From positions 47,708,576 through 47,772,575 of the forward strand of contig NC_044282.2 in assembly GCF_004027225.2 (NCBI RefSeq): a stretch of DNA of 64,000 nt, read 5' to 3'. The notes beneath the pieces were generated by a model, which did not search any database, was not told the DNA's origin, and saw only the letters and a list, made by a program, of their open reading frames with translations. The stretch comes from Strigops habroptila (lineage: Eukaryota > Chordata > Aves > Psittaciformes > Psittacidae). Shown here one piece after another: positions 46,738-59,350 of the stretch. A program made the position numbers and the translations under genes. Within the stretch, counting starts at the first letter, position 1. Each line of letters starts with the position of its first letter.

Positions 46738-49700
46738 AATGTCTGAGGCAGCATAGTCTGATGCAGAAAGATAAGTTTAAGAGCCATTTGATCTTAGGTT
46801 CCTATTGGATCATCTCTGAATTTAACCAGTATCTTTGAGTTTTGATATTTTTCTGCATATCTGTAGGTGCTGTCTAGTAAGAAGTGGATTTCCAAATCTC
46901 CCCACATAGTTACTTGAATAAGAAAAGACTCGACTCTCCTTCTGAAATTGTTTGTCTCTCCATTTTCTCTGTTGTGAGCCTACAGCAACTGCAATTCTAG
47001 CTTAGAAACTAAACATTACGTTGGATGCATTGAGACTTGACTTTCATTCTCTCTTTGGTTACAACATTTCACCTCTAAGGAGCAAAGGATTTTGCTGTGC
47101 TACAGTGCTAATTCTGTAGCATGTCCTTTAGGAGAAGATGAAAGGCAGAGAACAACAGTGAGCAGAGAATGAAAAGGGAAGGCATGGTTGCTAACAGCAG
47201 AAAAATAACTTCTCCCCACCCTGGGTTGTCAGCATGCCACCAGGCCTCCCTGCCCACTCACTCCTGCTCCCCTGGCTGGTCTGGGCAGCAGTTCCCCCTT
47301 TTCTTTTCAGCAGGCTTATAGAAATCAATCCTAGTAAGAAAAGGCAGAGAGCTAACAAAGCAATGAATAGACATTGGCGACAGTTAGAGAGTGGAAGAGA
47401 AAGTGTGGGTGTGAATGCTAGAATGAGAAAAAGAGAAAGATTGCATTTAAAAACAGGAAAGAGCTGATAAATAACCCTGAGTAAAACCATGAGTACAGGA
47501 AAAAGCAGTGTAGAGGTGGATAGCACAGATCAAATGCAGAAGAAAATAAATGCAAATGAATAATGAATAAGAAGAGTGAGAAAAGAAAGCCAAGTTTGGA
47601 TGAGTTAATTTTATTTATACTCTCTTAAATACAAAGAAGTCTTTCCCTGGAGACATCCTACATCACAGTTGAAAAAACCCAAACAAACAAAACAACAAAC
47701 GACCCAAAAAAGTGATGTCAGTCAGATAAGAATGACAACTCGAGCTGCCTGCCTTCAATCCTCAGGACAAACACATTGCAAACAGCTCTAAGTCTGGAAA
47801 TCCTGCTGCAGAAATCCACTTCTGCCAGAAGCCCTGCAGCTGCAATAGAGAGATTGCAGCACAGGTAAACAGCTCAATCCAGGGACACCAGGAACATAAC
47901 CTGCTTCATCTTGTGCCACTTGCCTCCTTTTTCAGGTAGACCTATAAAAATTATTCAGAAGAAGATGGGGGAAGATAATCACTCTAATAGAAAACAGTGG
48001 CTTGTGGTTGGGTGTGTTGATCTCAGCTCCCTGGGCTTTCAGAGAGCTCCCTCCTCCCCCTACTCCAACCCCCTTTTGCTGCTGCTTTTCCCTTGAATGA
48101 GTGTTAAGCTGCTGCTGCAGATCTTTTCAAACACTGATATGAAACATCCTGCCTCTGTCACTGTTGCTTAGTTTATGCTTTTCCTAGGACCCTTTGAATT
48201 AGCCGGAGCAGGGCCAGCTGGGGCTTAGTGACAGTTACTCTAAAGGAAGGATTGATTGCTTTCCCAACCTGCTATTGCTCCAAATCAAGCTGGGCAGGGG
48301 GAAGAGAAGTTATTTTCTCATCAGGTAGCAGTGTTTCACTGAAGATAAGCAGAAACAATCAAAACTAAGCTATAGGTTTTTCTGTTTCATGAAAAGAAAG
48401 TAGCCTTTCCTACCAACTTTTGCTAACTGGAGGAGTTCTGCTCCACACAATTACCTCCTTAATTACCTGCTCCAGAGAGACTGGGAGCATCTGCAGGAAA
48501 TAATGGCAGGTAAGAGGGAAGGAAACTGCACCTTCTTTCCTCTGGAGGAATTAAGAGGATGGATGGAGATTTGCAGTTCTTGGTAGGATGGTGTGGGAAA
48601 GGTGAAAATTAAATATCACCCATAACAAGCAAGACAAGCATAGAAGCATAAATTAATAACTAAATGACTGATCTTGCCAAGGACTTTTTGTTTAGTGGTG
48701 TTTACCTTTAGAAAAGCTGTAGGGAGTCTAGAGCATGAGGATAAATCAATCCACACAGTATACAGCATCTCTCCTGATATCAGCAGCTCTGCTCTGAGGC
48801 ATGTCTAAGGCTTTACCTATGATGATGAGCTGATGGCCATGGCAATCCAGGTAAGTGTTTGTTTGGTTTGGTGGTGATGTTTTAAAACCCCTGACAATGG
48901 AAATCTGCTGTTCTCTTGGTCAGCAAGCTACTGGTCTTCTCCTAGGTAAGGAGCATGCACTTCAGTGTGTGCTCAACCTTACAATGTATGAAACAGTTTG
49001 TCTCCCAGAAATTAAAAAGCAAGCTGCAAATAAGCTCATGTTTACCTATTAGATCCTTCCCCTTCTTAAATCTTACTAGTTCAGTTTAAAAGATTGTCCC
49101 TACATCTTCTGGATTAGCCTGGTAAACTGATACGGGGAACAGTGTGACTCTAAAGTATAATTGCTTTGGTTGGTGTGACTGATCAATGCCTTTCAAAAAG
49201 ATGGGAAGCTCAGATTAGATGTGTGTGTGATATGAATGGCAGCATATTGTCAAGTTCTTCATGCTTGGCTTCAGTCCTGTTTCTTCCAGTGAAGATGCAT
49301 GATAGTCAAGTTACTATTAAGACTTTCCCTATAGAGAGGCTTGGGGTCCCAGATTCAGGCAGATGTGCTCAGCACATATGAGTTGTTTGGAGAGGATGGT
49401 CTGTAGGTCGCTGTGAAATAAAGTGTGAAATAAAGCAAGTGCCAGCACCAAGGCTGGTGGGAGTCTGCTATTCTGGAATTCCCAGATGCTCACTTTGCGG
49501 GCTAGCATCCTCTGAAAATATCCTCACAGATCCTTGTTGATGCCATATTGCATCCTAGTTCAACTTATCAGATGGTGTCGTATGCTACACAGTCCAGGGA
49601 GACAGCCATGGTTTTATTTTGTTCCCTCTCTCTCCCACCCCCCCGCCCCAGTCATTAAAGAGTGCTCTTTGCCTAACTCTGCTGCAGTCAGCCCTTTTGC

Positions 49701-52542
49701 TTTTCCTGATGTATTGTGCCTTTCAGCATAAGAAACCATTAGGACATGCAGCTAATGTTGGCTTTTATTTTCATGAGCTGTAAGACATTCTTGTCTTACA
49801 TTACTTTGGATTGTGCTATGGAAATTTTGTACTTGCAGCACATTTCTTTTTTTTCCTTATGATTCCTCTAGTCTTTATTTTTGTCCTCTTTAGTGAGAAT
49901 GAGCAGCGAGACCTTCTGTCAATGTGCATCTGGTTCTGTGCAGCACCAAACTTCTTTGTGAGGGTGCCTATTTCCATATCATTTTAGCATGCCTGTTACT
50001 TAGTTGACTTCTCTCCAATTTGCAAGTTGTGCTGCATTCATCCACATTTGTTTCTGGGTTGTATTTTTTCTAGGTACATATATATCTCTAGTTGTTTTTC
50101 TGGCCGCAGATGGCTGACTGGGAGATTTCCTTAGAGATTGCTTCAGCAAACTTTGAATGTGGTCTGTGGTGACACTGCATGAGATGCAGACAACGTTCTA
50201 AGCTCTAACAGAGTTGCTACAGTCTCCACAACTGCAATTACTAAGTAGTTTTGGTGTGTTAGTCACTGTAAACAGGATAAGCTTGGTGGGGATGAGACCA
50301 AAGCGAGTCTAACTGCTAATCAGTACACTAAAGTGCACCCAGGATCATATCACATTGCTGTAATTACCAGCTAGGAGGAATCAAAGCTGTTGACAGTGAA
50401 CTGAATTGGCTAAATACTGATAACTGTGGACATGGATATGTCTGTGTGCTATAAATATTGGCCTCAAAGCTGATACGGCAAGTTGAGCTGCAACTCAACT
50501 TTTGAAAATGCCAAGCTTTTGCAAATATTGTCTGTGACATGACACTGGCAATAAGGCAGCGAATTTGGAGATTCTGAAGATAGGTGACAATTGGTATCTG
50601 ATACCAATCTCCTAAATTACAGCCTACAGAAATGTTGTAGCTGAACCAGCTATGCAAGGCCTGACTTTGCTGGTACATAGAAATACTCTGTGTCTGGCTG
50701 TTGTGATGGCAGTCACAGCCTGCTCCTTCTGGTCGACCCAGCATCCCTCTGCCTGTGCTGGGAACTTTAGCCACCCTTTCTCCTAAAGTCTATAAAATCT
50801 GTACAAACTCAGCTTCTCATGATGAGCTATGTCCTTCTCGTGATCCTGTATACTCATTAGGTAGGTGCTTTGCCTGCTGAAATCCCAACTGTACCACTGG
50901 GATGTGCCCATGGTGAAATGATCCTGCCACTCTGTGGATGCCTGCACTTTGCTCTGCCACTGCCATCACTCTGAAAACAGGACACATGCATGCAAATAGG
51001 AGCATCCCTGAGCTGGTATGGAGCTTCCCTCATAGGAGGTCTGGCAAAGCCAAGAGAATGGCAAACTCATTACATTTTCCTTGCAGAGTGCAAGAAAAGT
51101 AATTCTGGAGAAACTGAAGAATGAGTAATAATACTACTACTAATAAGAACAAGCAAGTAAAACAGATGCTTATGAAGCAATAACACCTTATCCTATGCAA
51201 ACAGAAGAACCAAACCTCTTCCACGTCATAAAGCAGTGACAAACTGACCCTAGTAGGAAACGAGGTTGTGTCCCCTTACCAGTTACTTGTCATGGAGAAG
51301 GAGAGAGAGATGTGCAAAGCAAGCTGAAAAGGGGGAGAGCTAAGCTGTGGTCTGCCTCTGGCTGGAGAGAAGATCTTGAGCCCATGAAGCACAAACATCT
51401 TCACCTCACGGTTATTAAAACTATGACAGTCTCAGATTACCACAGTGTCTATCTACCTCCACATGGCGCTTGAGTTATGAATTGAAGGCTGAAGTCAAAG
51501 TACTAAAAAAGGCTGCATAAAAGTATCAAGCTACTGTGCTGGCTAAGCCCAGGTACTTAAAGCAGTACAGGTATTTCTGCTGCTATTGAATTGCTGGGTA
51601 GGGATTAGCCTGGTGCAATACAAATTGTCAGAAAAAACAGGAATGTGGCTTCCTAATGTAGAAATAAATACAAGTCTCAGACTGGCTTTCTCTGGAGCAG
51701 AAGGAGTGACTACTGTAAATTAATTATGTGATGTCAAAGACCACCAGAGCTGACAGGCCTGAAAAATAAGGTAAAAGAGAGGAAATGTTTGGTTGCCGCA
51801 GGAGTAATCACTGTAGAATTGCTAATGTCATAAGAAGAAACTAAACCTGGTGCTACACTGGTGTAGCTGTTTTAATCAAAAGGGAGTTGTGTGTTCTCAG
51901 CACTGGGGTGGGATGTGCTCTCTGACTGACAGATACTGAGGAGGATAATTCTCTAGCAGCTTCCCAGTAAACAGAGGTGAAATTGAAGTGTACGCTGGGA
52001 GGTCCAACTCTACTAAGCAACAAAATCCGCTTTGGCTTGCACCTCTGATCACTTGCCTTCTGCAGTCGTTAGCACTGGCTCACAGATCAGTGAGTTACAG
52101 TATGGGCAAGTGTGCGCTGAGGCTGCGTGGGTGCCATTACTGTGCATTATTTGTTTCTGTCACAATTCATCTCTTTTTCCAAGTGCTGAAGCTAACAGCA
52201 AATTAACAAAGCGACAAAAGAATCTATCTGCATGTCTCCAAATCCCTCCCACTCATTGTGGCTTTATTTGGGGACATTTCCTTCTTGTTGAAAAATTGCC
52301 TTACCATTCCCTTTACTTCTTTCACCTATAACTTAAAAAGCAGAAGCCTTGTTGCATTGCTAGTTTGTATGAGCCCTGGCATTTGATGAAGAGCTCTCCA
52401 AACAAAACTCTGTGCTATGTAGACACAAAATACAGGTCTAATTAAATCCTCTCCTGCTGCCCCTCATTTTTTTTAATTGAACTTTATTTAAGATGTAGGA
52501 CTTATTGATTTTTTTCATATTAATTAGATTAAAATGCAGTGG
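46738..52542. other. unique non-coding sequence
   Basis: No gene is recognised. An A/C-rich simple tract lies at 47671-47716. The largest frame is 50364-50774 minus (136 codons), with no domain and no supporting context. The frame at 47234-47467 plus starts with ATG and has a hydrophobic then a basic half, but matches nothing known to me. Confidence 0.55.
47671..47716. repeat. A/C-rich low-complexity tract
   Basis: A stretch of AAAC and AAAAC-type units ending in six A. Simple sequence. Confidence 0.7.
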
Positions 52543-52588
52543 TATTTTCCTCTTTTTTTCCTTTTTCTTTTTTTTCTTTTTTTCCTGT
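52543..52588 (+). repeat. long polypyrimidine tract ending in CTGTAG
   Basis: More than 40 consecutive C/T residues (mostly T), broken by a single G, end in CCTGTAG followed by GTATTATG. The layout looks like a 3' splice acceptor. The following sequence has no open frame of useful length and no matching exon is recognised, so it is annotated as a simple tract only. Confidence 0.7.
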
Positions 52589-55565
52589 AGGTATTATGCA
52601 AACTTCCTCTGGATAATATGATAACATTCTTGTCTGCTCAGTTCTGCTTCATATATTGGCTAGAATTTTCCACCATTTATGTGCCATAGATTGCTGCACT
52701 CTCCAGTGGCTCTTGCATTTTACTCCGAGTGGTTTCAACAGTTGTCTGAAAGCATATGGAAAGAAATACTTGTGCTTCAGTGAACTTGATTGCTGTTCAA
52801 ACATCAACCAACGATGCTGTTTGTTTTAAGACACTATTGTTAGCATGACCCCATTAACTACAAATTTGCTTGTTATGTTCTCAGAAATCTGAACAATCAA
52901 CAAGCAATGACCATGAACTCTGGAAAAGCACACCTTCTTCATGTGGAATAGGGAGGGAAAACTGAAAACAGAATACTTCAGATGATGTCAGGAATGAAGA
53001 AGGTCCCCCTCAACCAAATAACTTTCCGAAAATCTAGTTTGTGAAATGTTTAAACTTTTTTTTTTTTTTTTTTTTTTTCTTTCCAGGAAATTGAGAAAAG
53101 AAAAAAATAGCTTTCATAACAAAACATGACTTAATCTCTATAATGCATTAGAGAGGGAAGGAGGAAAATGGGAGAAAGCACTAAAGGGGATTGATGAATC
53201 CCCTTTTAAGACAGTGCAGGAAAATGCACTTTAAAAGATGAAAAGAAAGATGTAGGCATGGGGTCAAAGGCTTCCAAGCTTGTCAAAGTTTGGCTGTAAA
53301 TGGCTAAAGGGAGGGAGGAGCAATCTGTCTTTGTTTCTTTTTTTACAGAAAACAGCCATAGTGAGAGTTAGTGAACCTGACTGAAAAATGCAGCAACGCT
53401 TTCCATGAAAACTGGTTTCATTGCAATTTAGTTTTCTGGAAATTCTGTTGATCTGACCTATATAATTGGTGGGTGGTGGAAAACCAGACAGGCTCCTCCC
53501 CATCCGCCCCAAATGCTATCAAGACCCCCAAAATTTCAAAAGCAATAGTGGTGATGTCGATGTGCTAACTCACACCATCCAGATGGGTCTCTCTAAATAC
53601 ATTTATAATGAATATGCTACTGTAACCATTGCATGTGTTCTTGTTCTGCTCTAGACGTGTTCATATGCTGCAGCTTCTTATAATAACTGCCTGCTATTTG
53701 GGATTGTGTTAAGTGATGTGAATTATGTGTATCACATGTCAATGTTTCTTCTGTTCTTTTCCATGACAAGAGACACAAACAGTAGGAAATTTTGCATATA
53801 TGTGTTACATACATAGCATGAGGCTGTTGAAAAGCCTCTCACAGACAGTGCAGACTGTGGAGCTGATGGTTTGACAAAGCCTTCATTTTGCCCTAAACTA
53901 GCCCCAGAAATTTCCCTCTCCTCAACAGATGAGGCTGCTCTGGCTGGAAGCTCTCTGGACTGGAGGAATGAGGCTATTACCGCTCTGCAGCCAGAGGCTG
54001 CTCAGGTGCCCTGAACTGAATAGGTGTTTTTGTTGTTGTTGTTTTTCTTCACCCAGCAAATGCTGAAGAATGAAATTCTGTCTCAATTGTGGCTACAGCA
54101 AAAATTAACCACGATGTAGACACTGTTGAAAGCCATCCTCAGCCTGAATTCTACAAACCACCTGGAGAAGTCTATTCAGTTTATCTACTGAGATACCAAT
54201 CAGCCTCAGAAAGAGATTTGTTTTGATCCGTCAGCACCATTCCTCTTTATTTGGGTTATCTTTATTCTTTACGATCTTGCAGTTTTCCTATGCTGTTGCA
54301 TATATCAGTATAAACTGTTACACCATGGAATGCCTGGAATGATAGTGCCATGAATAAATTAACAACATTCTCATGAAAATACACAAGGAAAGGTGTTTGT
54401 GGGGAACTTGCCTTGCACCAACCAAAAATATCACAGAGCATAGTGCTGGGAAGAGATAGCAAGATGTTAGTAGTATTGCTAGAGCAAGCCTAGTCTAACC
54501 TGAATTTTTCTTGGGTAGAAAACAGAAGTCATGGATGGTTTGCACTGGCAACAAGTGTGGTCATAATATGGGTCCATGCTAGAACTATAGCTGTTCTAGA
54601 TAAAGGAATTTCTTCTTACCACTGAAGCTTTGTTAAATATTGCAACTTTAGAGTTGCAGACACAGATCCCATCATCACAAAATAAATGGAAAATAAGGTA
54701 AAGTTCGAGTTGGAAGTATATAATATGTCTGTATTAAATCCCGCCCTCCCCCCCCAACTGAATGAGACAGTGTTGTCCCTTTTAGTCAAATTTCCAAACT
54801 ACTTAACCAACCTTTGACCTCTATAAGGCACTTTTATGTTATGATACTGACTTTGGCTGCATTACTCTGAGGCTACTGCATTGAATAACATCATACAGAA
54901 ATTTCTAACGTCCTTGCTAGAAGACTTCTGTCCTGAACTCTATCTCTGGCTAGTAGCTGATCAACAAATATTATTAGAATGGGATAATTGGAAAGAGACC
55001 AGCAGATATATATCATTTTCTTAGATCACCTCACTGGTTAAAACTACCTTTCCGTTCTGCAGCATTTAAGGGATTTTCACAGTTCATTTCTTCTAAGCAT
55101 GCCCAGTCCCTTTTCTTATCTTTATACACCAGTAGTTATAAATTGTACAAGTCAGAGCAATAAAAGGGGATTTTGAAGAAAGGTGAAAATAAATGTCATG
55201 CTTCATAATTTCTTTCAAGACGTTGCTATCTTTATTACTGTCATGCCTACACCTTGCTAAAAATAAGCACAGGTTAGAAGACAGAGTCAAATTCATTTTC
55301 AGAAATGTCCTTTTTAGGTGTTCCCAAAGAAATATTTGAGACTGATATTGTGCACCACCACTATATCAAGCCACACGCCTTCAGAAACTCGGAGAGGGCG
55401 AATCTTCTCTAGGCTTCCAGCCCAAAGGGTTTATGACAATGTCACTCACTGTGAAAGCCTCTGTGAGCCTTTCATGCACTGAAGCAATCACAGTGGAGGA
55501 AACAGTTGCCTGATCCTTAATTTGGGGAGTAAAATTGTTAGTGTTTCCACTGGATTTCCACGTGC
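52589..55565. other. unique non-coding sequence
   Basis: No gene is recognised. It contains the T23 run at 53056 and a short TTG repeat at 54028-54045. Frames are at most 82 codons. Nothing links the open frames to one another. Confidence 0.6.
53056..53078. repeat. poly-T run of 23
   Basis: Twenty-three T residues, then CTTTCCAG. If read as a poly-A tail on the minus strand, a retroposed mRNA should lie to the right with TTTATT close by. No such signal is present, so it is treated as a simple run. Confidence 0.85.
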
Positions 55566-55902
55566 ATAAATATCTGCTGGGGAGGAAGGCGTCATGGGGA
55601 GTAAGGAAGAGGGAAGGAGCCAGACCTTTCTCCAGAGTGCCCACTGATGGTGCAAGAGGCACTGGGCACAAGTTAAAACACATGAAATTCCATGTGAACA
55701 CAGGAAACACTTGTGAGGGTGGTCAAATGCTGGCATTGACCAGGCTGTGGAGTCTCCATCAGTGCAAATACTCAAAACCTGACTGGGCATGGTCCTGGGC
55801 AACCTACTCTGAAAGGTGAGGTTGGATGAGATGGTGTCCGGAGGAGACCCAGCTGCAAGGAGCCGAGGGGCCTTCCAGCCTCATCCATTTTGTGAGTCTG
55901 CA
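55566..55902 (+). mobile_element. diverged CR1 LINE fragment, separate subfamily
   Basis: A forward CR1 recognised by ordered blocks: GGAGCCAGACCTTTCTCCAG, then CAAGAGGCACTGGGCACAAG, then AAATTCCATGTGAACA. GAGGGTGGTCAAATGCTGG, GTGGAGTCTCCATC and CTGGGCATGGTCCTGGGCAA follow. It ends in a degenerate tail near 55902 (TTTTGTGAGTCT) instead of clean ATTCTATG. Several internal gaps are visible, for example between AACACAGGAAACACTT and GTGAGGG. The 3' part uses the GGGCAACCTACTCT form of a subfamily distinct from the other copies. It is among the older CR1s in the window. Confidence 0.85.
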
Positions 55903-57138
55903 ATTACATATTGGACTCCAGGAGCTGCATGTATCTTGCAGGTGCCTCAATACTTTGAAAGGGATCGTGCATTTCAGCATCCCTAGAGCTATGTTATTGC
56001 TGTATCAGAAGGAAATTTCCCATCTACGCGGGAGTCTCCTTTCACATATCTATGGAAACATTTTTCCTTTGGAATATATGTTATATAGAACTTAACACTT
56101 GCAGGGCTCATGTCTGAATGCCCATATATAAAAGGTGGGAGGAAAGGGAATAGTCTTACTGGGTTGCAAGCTTTATTGTGAGCTATAGTCTCCTGCAGTG
56201 ATCAATAAATGTAGAGGGAAGCCTCTTTCCTGTTACGAATTATCAGGTCAAACTCTTCACCTGTGAAGACTAAAGCTGTTGAGACAACCTGCAGGGGTTA
56301 TATTAGAGTTATGGATTGAAGTCCCTTGTGTGACAGCTTGATACCTTTAGGTTTACTGAGGCAGCTAATTTATTACATCAGGATTACATTCCTTTGAATG
56401 CTCTTTGTGATCCAGCTGTTGAGATAGTGCAAATGCATACTTTAAAATCTTATATGAAAGATCTCGGCACATTTAAGTGCTCTCTTGGTAGTTGCTCTGT
56501 CTTTTAGGGAAGATAGGTATGTATGTGGAGACTTGAAGTGCCCTTGCTATACCTTTGTTACATGCTTTCTTATGGCTTACATGTGATGGCATAAAATAAA
56601 GTTTATTCAGTCTGAAAGAAAAATGAAGGCTACAGAAACAGCACTTGCTGGTGCCTCTTTCATGGGTTAATGCCTGCAGCTCTGGTCGGGGGCACTGCTG
56701 TGTTCAGCAGCCTCAAGGAACTGTTCGCAGCCTGGATGCTGCTTGTAGAGCACCAGGGTTGTGGGGATGTGGAAAGCAGCACCTGTGATGCAAAAGATGA
56801 TTTGGAAATGCTTAGGGAACTCTCTCTTCTTTAGCTTTAGCATTCTTCTTTCTCTGCCCCAGCTAAGCCTCTCTCTCTGGTGCATTTCCTTTAGGCTTAG
56901 AAGTACTCCTCCCTGGAGTGCAGTGCAAGGGGCTATACCCACCTCTCTGCTGTGGTTGGGCCCCTTACACTTCATTGCTGAGCTAGCAGTAGCACTAATC
57001 CCTTACACCCCATTGCAATGGTAATTTCTGTGTTTTCACACATGCAGCCCTCAGTTCAGGTCATCTGAACCCTGATGCATTTGACAGGCCTTGAAAACAA
57101 GCCTTCAAATAACATCATCAGACAACTTGTGTGAGTAA

Positions 57139-57184
57139 TTTTGGGTTTTGGGGTTGGTTGGTTTTTTGTTTTTTTTTTTTTTTT
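57139..57184. repeat. T/G-rich low-complexity tract
   Basis: TTTTGGG and GGTTGG units followed by a run of about fifteen T. Simple sequence. Confidence 0.8.
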
Positions 57185-57551
57185 CCCAGAGAAAAACTAA
57201 TTCACAAGGACTGTTAATAAGGAGAAACGAAGGTAGAGATGGGGAAATGAGGGAGACATCAGAGACAGACTGGGAGAGGAGGATGGCTCCAAAGTAAACT
57301 TATGCCACCCACGCTGCCAAATTGTTTGTTTTAATGAGAGGCTGGAGTGTAGTGTGCATGAAAGCGCAATACGCCTGTCCACCTCAAAAAAGAACACTGT
57401 TATCTCAAATAGACAAAGTTGGAGGGACTTCAGCATGCAGCAAGCCCACAAAATTGTCTGAAAATTAAACCTGTATGAAAGAGCCAAGAAAGCCGGAATT
57501 GATCAGAGCAGACCAAGCTTAAATAAGACTGCCTGAGTGGAGATGTGATGG

Positions 57552-57579
57552 CTACAGGTACACAACTACAGGTACACAA
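57552..57579. repeat. perfect 14-bp tandem duplication
   Basis: CTACAGGTACACAA occurs twice, head to tail, without a mismatch. This is a recent local duplication. Confidence 0.9.
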
Positions 57580-59109
57580 CAGGAAATAGTAAAGAGGTCA
57601 GGGATGGAGTATCGCTGTTAATGGGTGAGGACAGAGCGAGGAATAATGGGCTCAGCATGTGGCTGGACTCAGAAGGTGACTATGAAAATGGCACTGTATC
57701 CAGCCTCTTTTTGTTTGTGATGTCTGAATGAGTTTCACAGGCAAACCACTGCAGCACAGGCTTTAACAGTGAGCTGGTGCAGTCCTGCTTTCTTGTCTGG
57801 GAAGATGCATTTGCAGCAGAAACTGCCTTTGCAGGGGAATATTTGCTTTTGCTGGTAGACTGGAGCTGCAAGAAGGCCCAGTGTAGGGAGGGAGGGAGCA
57901 TGCACCTGAGATGCCTCAGGGTAGAGGGGTGTCCTGTCCTCTAAATCAGCACATCACAGCGGTATAGACAGAGGAAAACTGCAGAGACTGGGGTCAGGGA
58001 TATCAGAGAAAGGGAAGAGAGGAGGTAATGGTTAAGAAGTGTGACCACGAGAGGTGAATGGAGGGAGTGGGAAAACATCCAGCCCACAGCAGCCCAGGAA
58101 AGGGATGATTGCTCTGTGTGTGCGCACTGCGGTGGTCTGGGGGCTGAACTTGATCTACTGAGGAAGTGAAAACGTCAAGGCTGCTGGTGCTTACAGCATA
58201 GCTGGGCACGTGTGGGCAGCACTGGGCATAGCCTGCAATGCCACTGTTTCCCCAGTGTCCCTTGCACCAAAGGAGGGACTTTGAGAGTTCAGAGATGGGT
58301 TGTCGGTGTGCTCCTTGGAAAGTGGGCAAGCAGAATTTCTCCTCCCAACCGTTTCAGAAGTTTGGGCTTATGCTTTCTGAAAGTTTGTTTGCTATTTCAG
58401 TAACACTGAGCTTGGTTTTCTCCTACAGCAGACAATCATGTCTTTTTAGTAAATATATTGATTTCTTTAAATGGAGATGGATACTCCTTAGCTCTGCTAC
58501 CACATCTCCAGAGCTGATAATCCTTAGACTATGAAATACTTTCCTGCCCATTATGCCTTGTCCTGTGATATATTTAGAAAGTGTAATCGTATTCCTTCTC
58601 TTGTTAGCAAAACAAGCCACCCTTTTTCACTCTTTGTGACAAATGGTAGTCTCCCGCTCATCCTAGCTAACCTCCCTCTATAACTGCCCTGCTTTTAACC
58701 CCCTCTCTGTTGTGTGCAGTAGGCAGAACAAAGCACACAGTTGCAGATTAAGTCTAATTTTCTGTTAATACAGCTTCATCATCCTTGCTGGAAATGTCTG
58801 ATGGCTTCTTAGGCATCCATCAGACAATTTGTTGAGGTTGGTGAGTACTAGTGGAACAGGTCTCATTAGTCTGACTTCAACGGCATAAAAGACTTGAAGA
58901 AATGGATAGGGTAAGGTATAAAGTAAGGGTGTATCATGCTGGATTAATACAACCTATCCCTGATAAATGAGTCAAAGTACTACTGCACTGTGCATATATG
59001 AAACGGTGTTGTAGGGAGGAATGTTAAGGAAACAGACAAGAATGGTGCTGATTCAGGGACTGCATGGTCTGCAAGGAACTGATTCACGGGGAGGGAGATG
59101 CAGTGAAGA

Positions 59110-59350
59110 TGAATGTTTTGGCAGCAGAAATTTGGTAGAGGAGTTTCTCAAGGTCTGTCCCTGTGGGAAATCTCACAGTAATGTCTTCAGTAATGACCTT
59201 GGCACAAAAAGGAGCATGCTAATGAGCTCCTTTTTGGCATCCCAAGTAAATAAGAATGGAAGACCATTAAAGAATAGACCTTCAGGATGAATAAGCTAAA
59301 TGGATATATAGGACCGTAAAAAGGTCAGGATCATGCATGTATGAGCTATG
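59110..59350 (+). mobile_element. ancient CR1-like LINE reverse-transcriptase fossil
   Basis: The stretch TCTCAAGGTCTGTCCCTG followed by an eroded segment and AATGTCTTCAGTAATGACCT aligns with the [19 protein letters not shown] region of CR1-type reverse transcriptases. After it, GGCACAAAAAGGAGCATGCT encodes GTK-like and MLM-like residues where older CR1 subfamilies have a similar turn before the FADD box. Further on, an AGGATGAAT...GGTCA.GATCATGCAT pattern parallels the AGGATGAAATTTAAT...AAGGTCATGCAT block of old CR1. The FADD box itself is not recognisable. The open frame 59021-59290 passes through the match (NVFSNDLGTK at about 59175-59205), but no complete domain remains. Confidence 0.5.
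59205..59236. repeat. perfect 11-bp inverted repeat, 10-bp loop
   Basis: CAAAAAGGAGC at 59205-59215 is the exact reverse complement of GCTCCTTTTTG at 59226-59236. It lies inside the LINE fossil, where the ancestral sequence would not be expected to be palindromic, so it may have arisen by a local template switch or by chance. Confidence 0.8.

Larger units (their letters stand above)
55903..59109. other. unique non-coding sequence
   Basis: No gene is recognised. The section includes a T/G-rich tract at 57139-57184 and a 14-bp tandem duplication at 57552. Frames reach 108 codons (58003-58329 minus) without motifs. Confidence 0.6.

Noticed and set aside
47234..47467. ATG-started frame with a hydrophobic N-terminus resembling a signal peptide
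   Set aside because: The hydrophobic part is Pro/Trp-rich with no clear cleavage pattern, and a 111-codon frame overlaps it on the opposite strand.
50364..50774. 136-codon open frame, minus strand
   Set aside because: No domain, no conserved motif and no splice or promoter context.
53056..53120. T23 run as the poly-A tail of a processed pseudogene on the minus strand
   Set aside because: No TTTATT (reverse of AATAAA) lies within 30 bp to the right, and no coding remnant is recognisable there.
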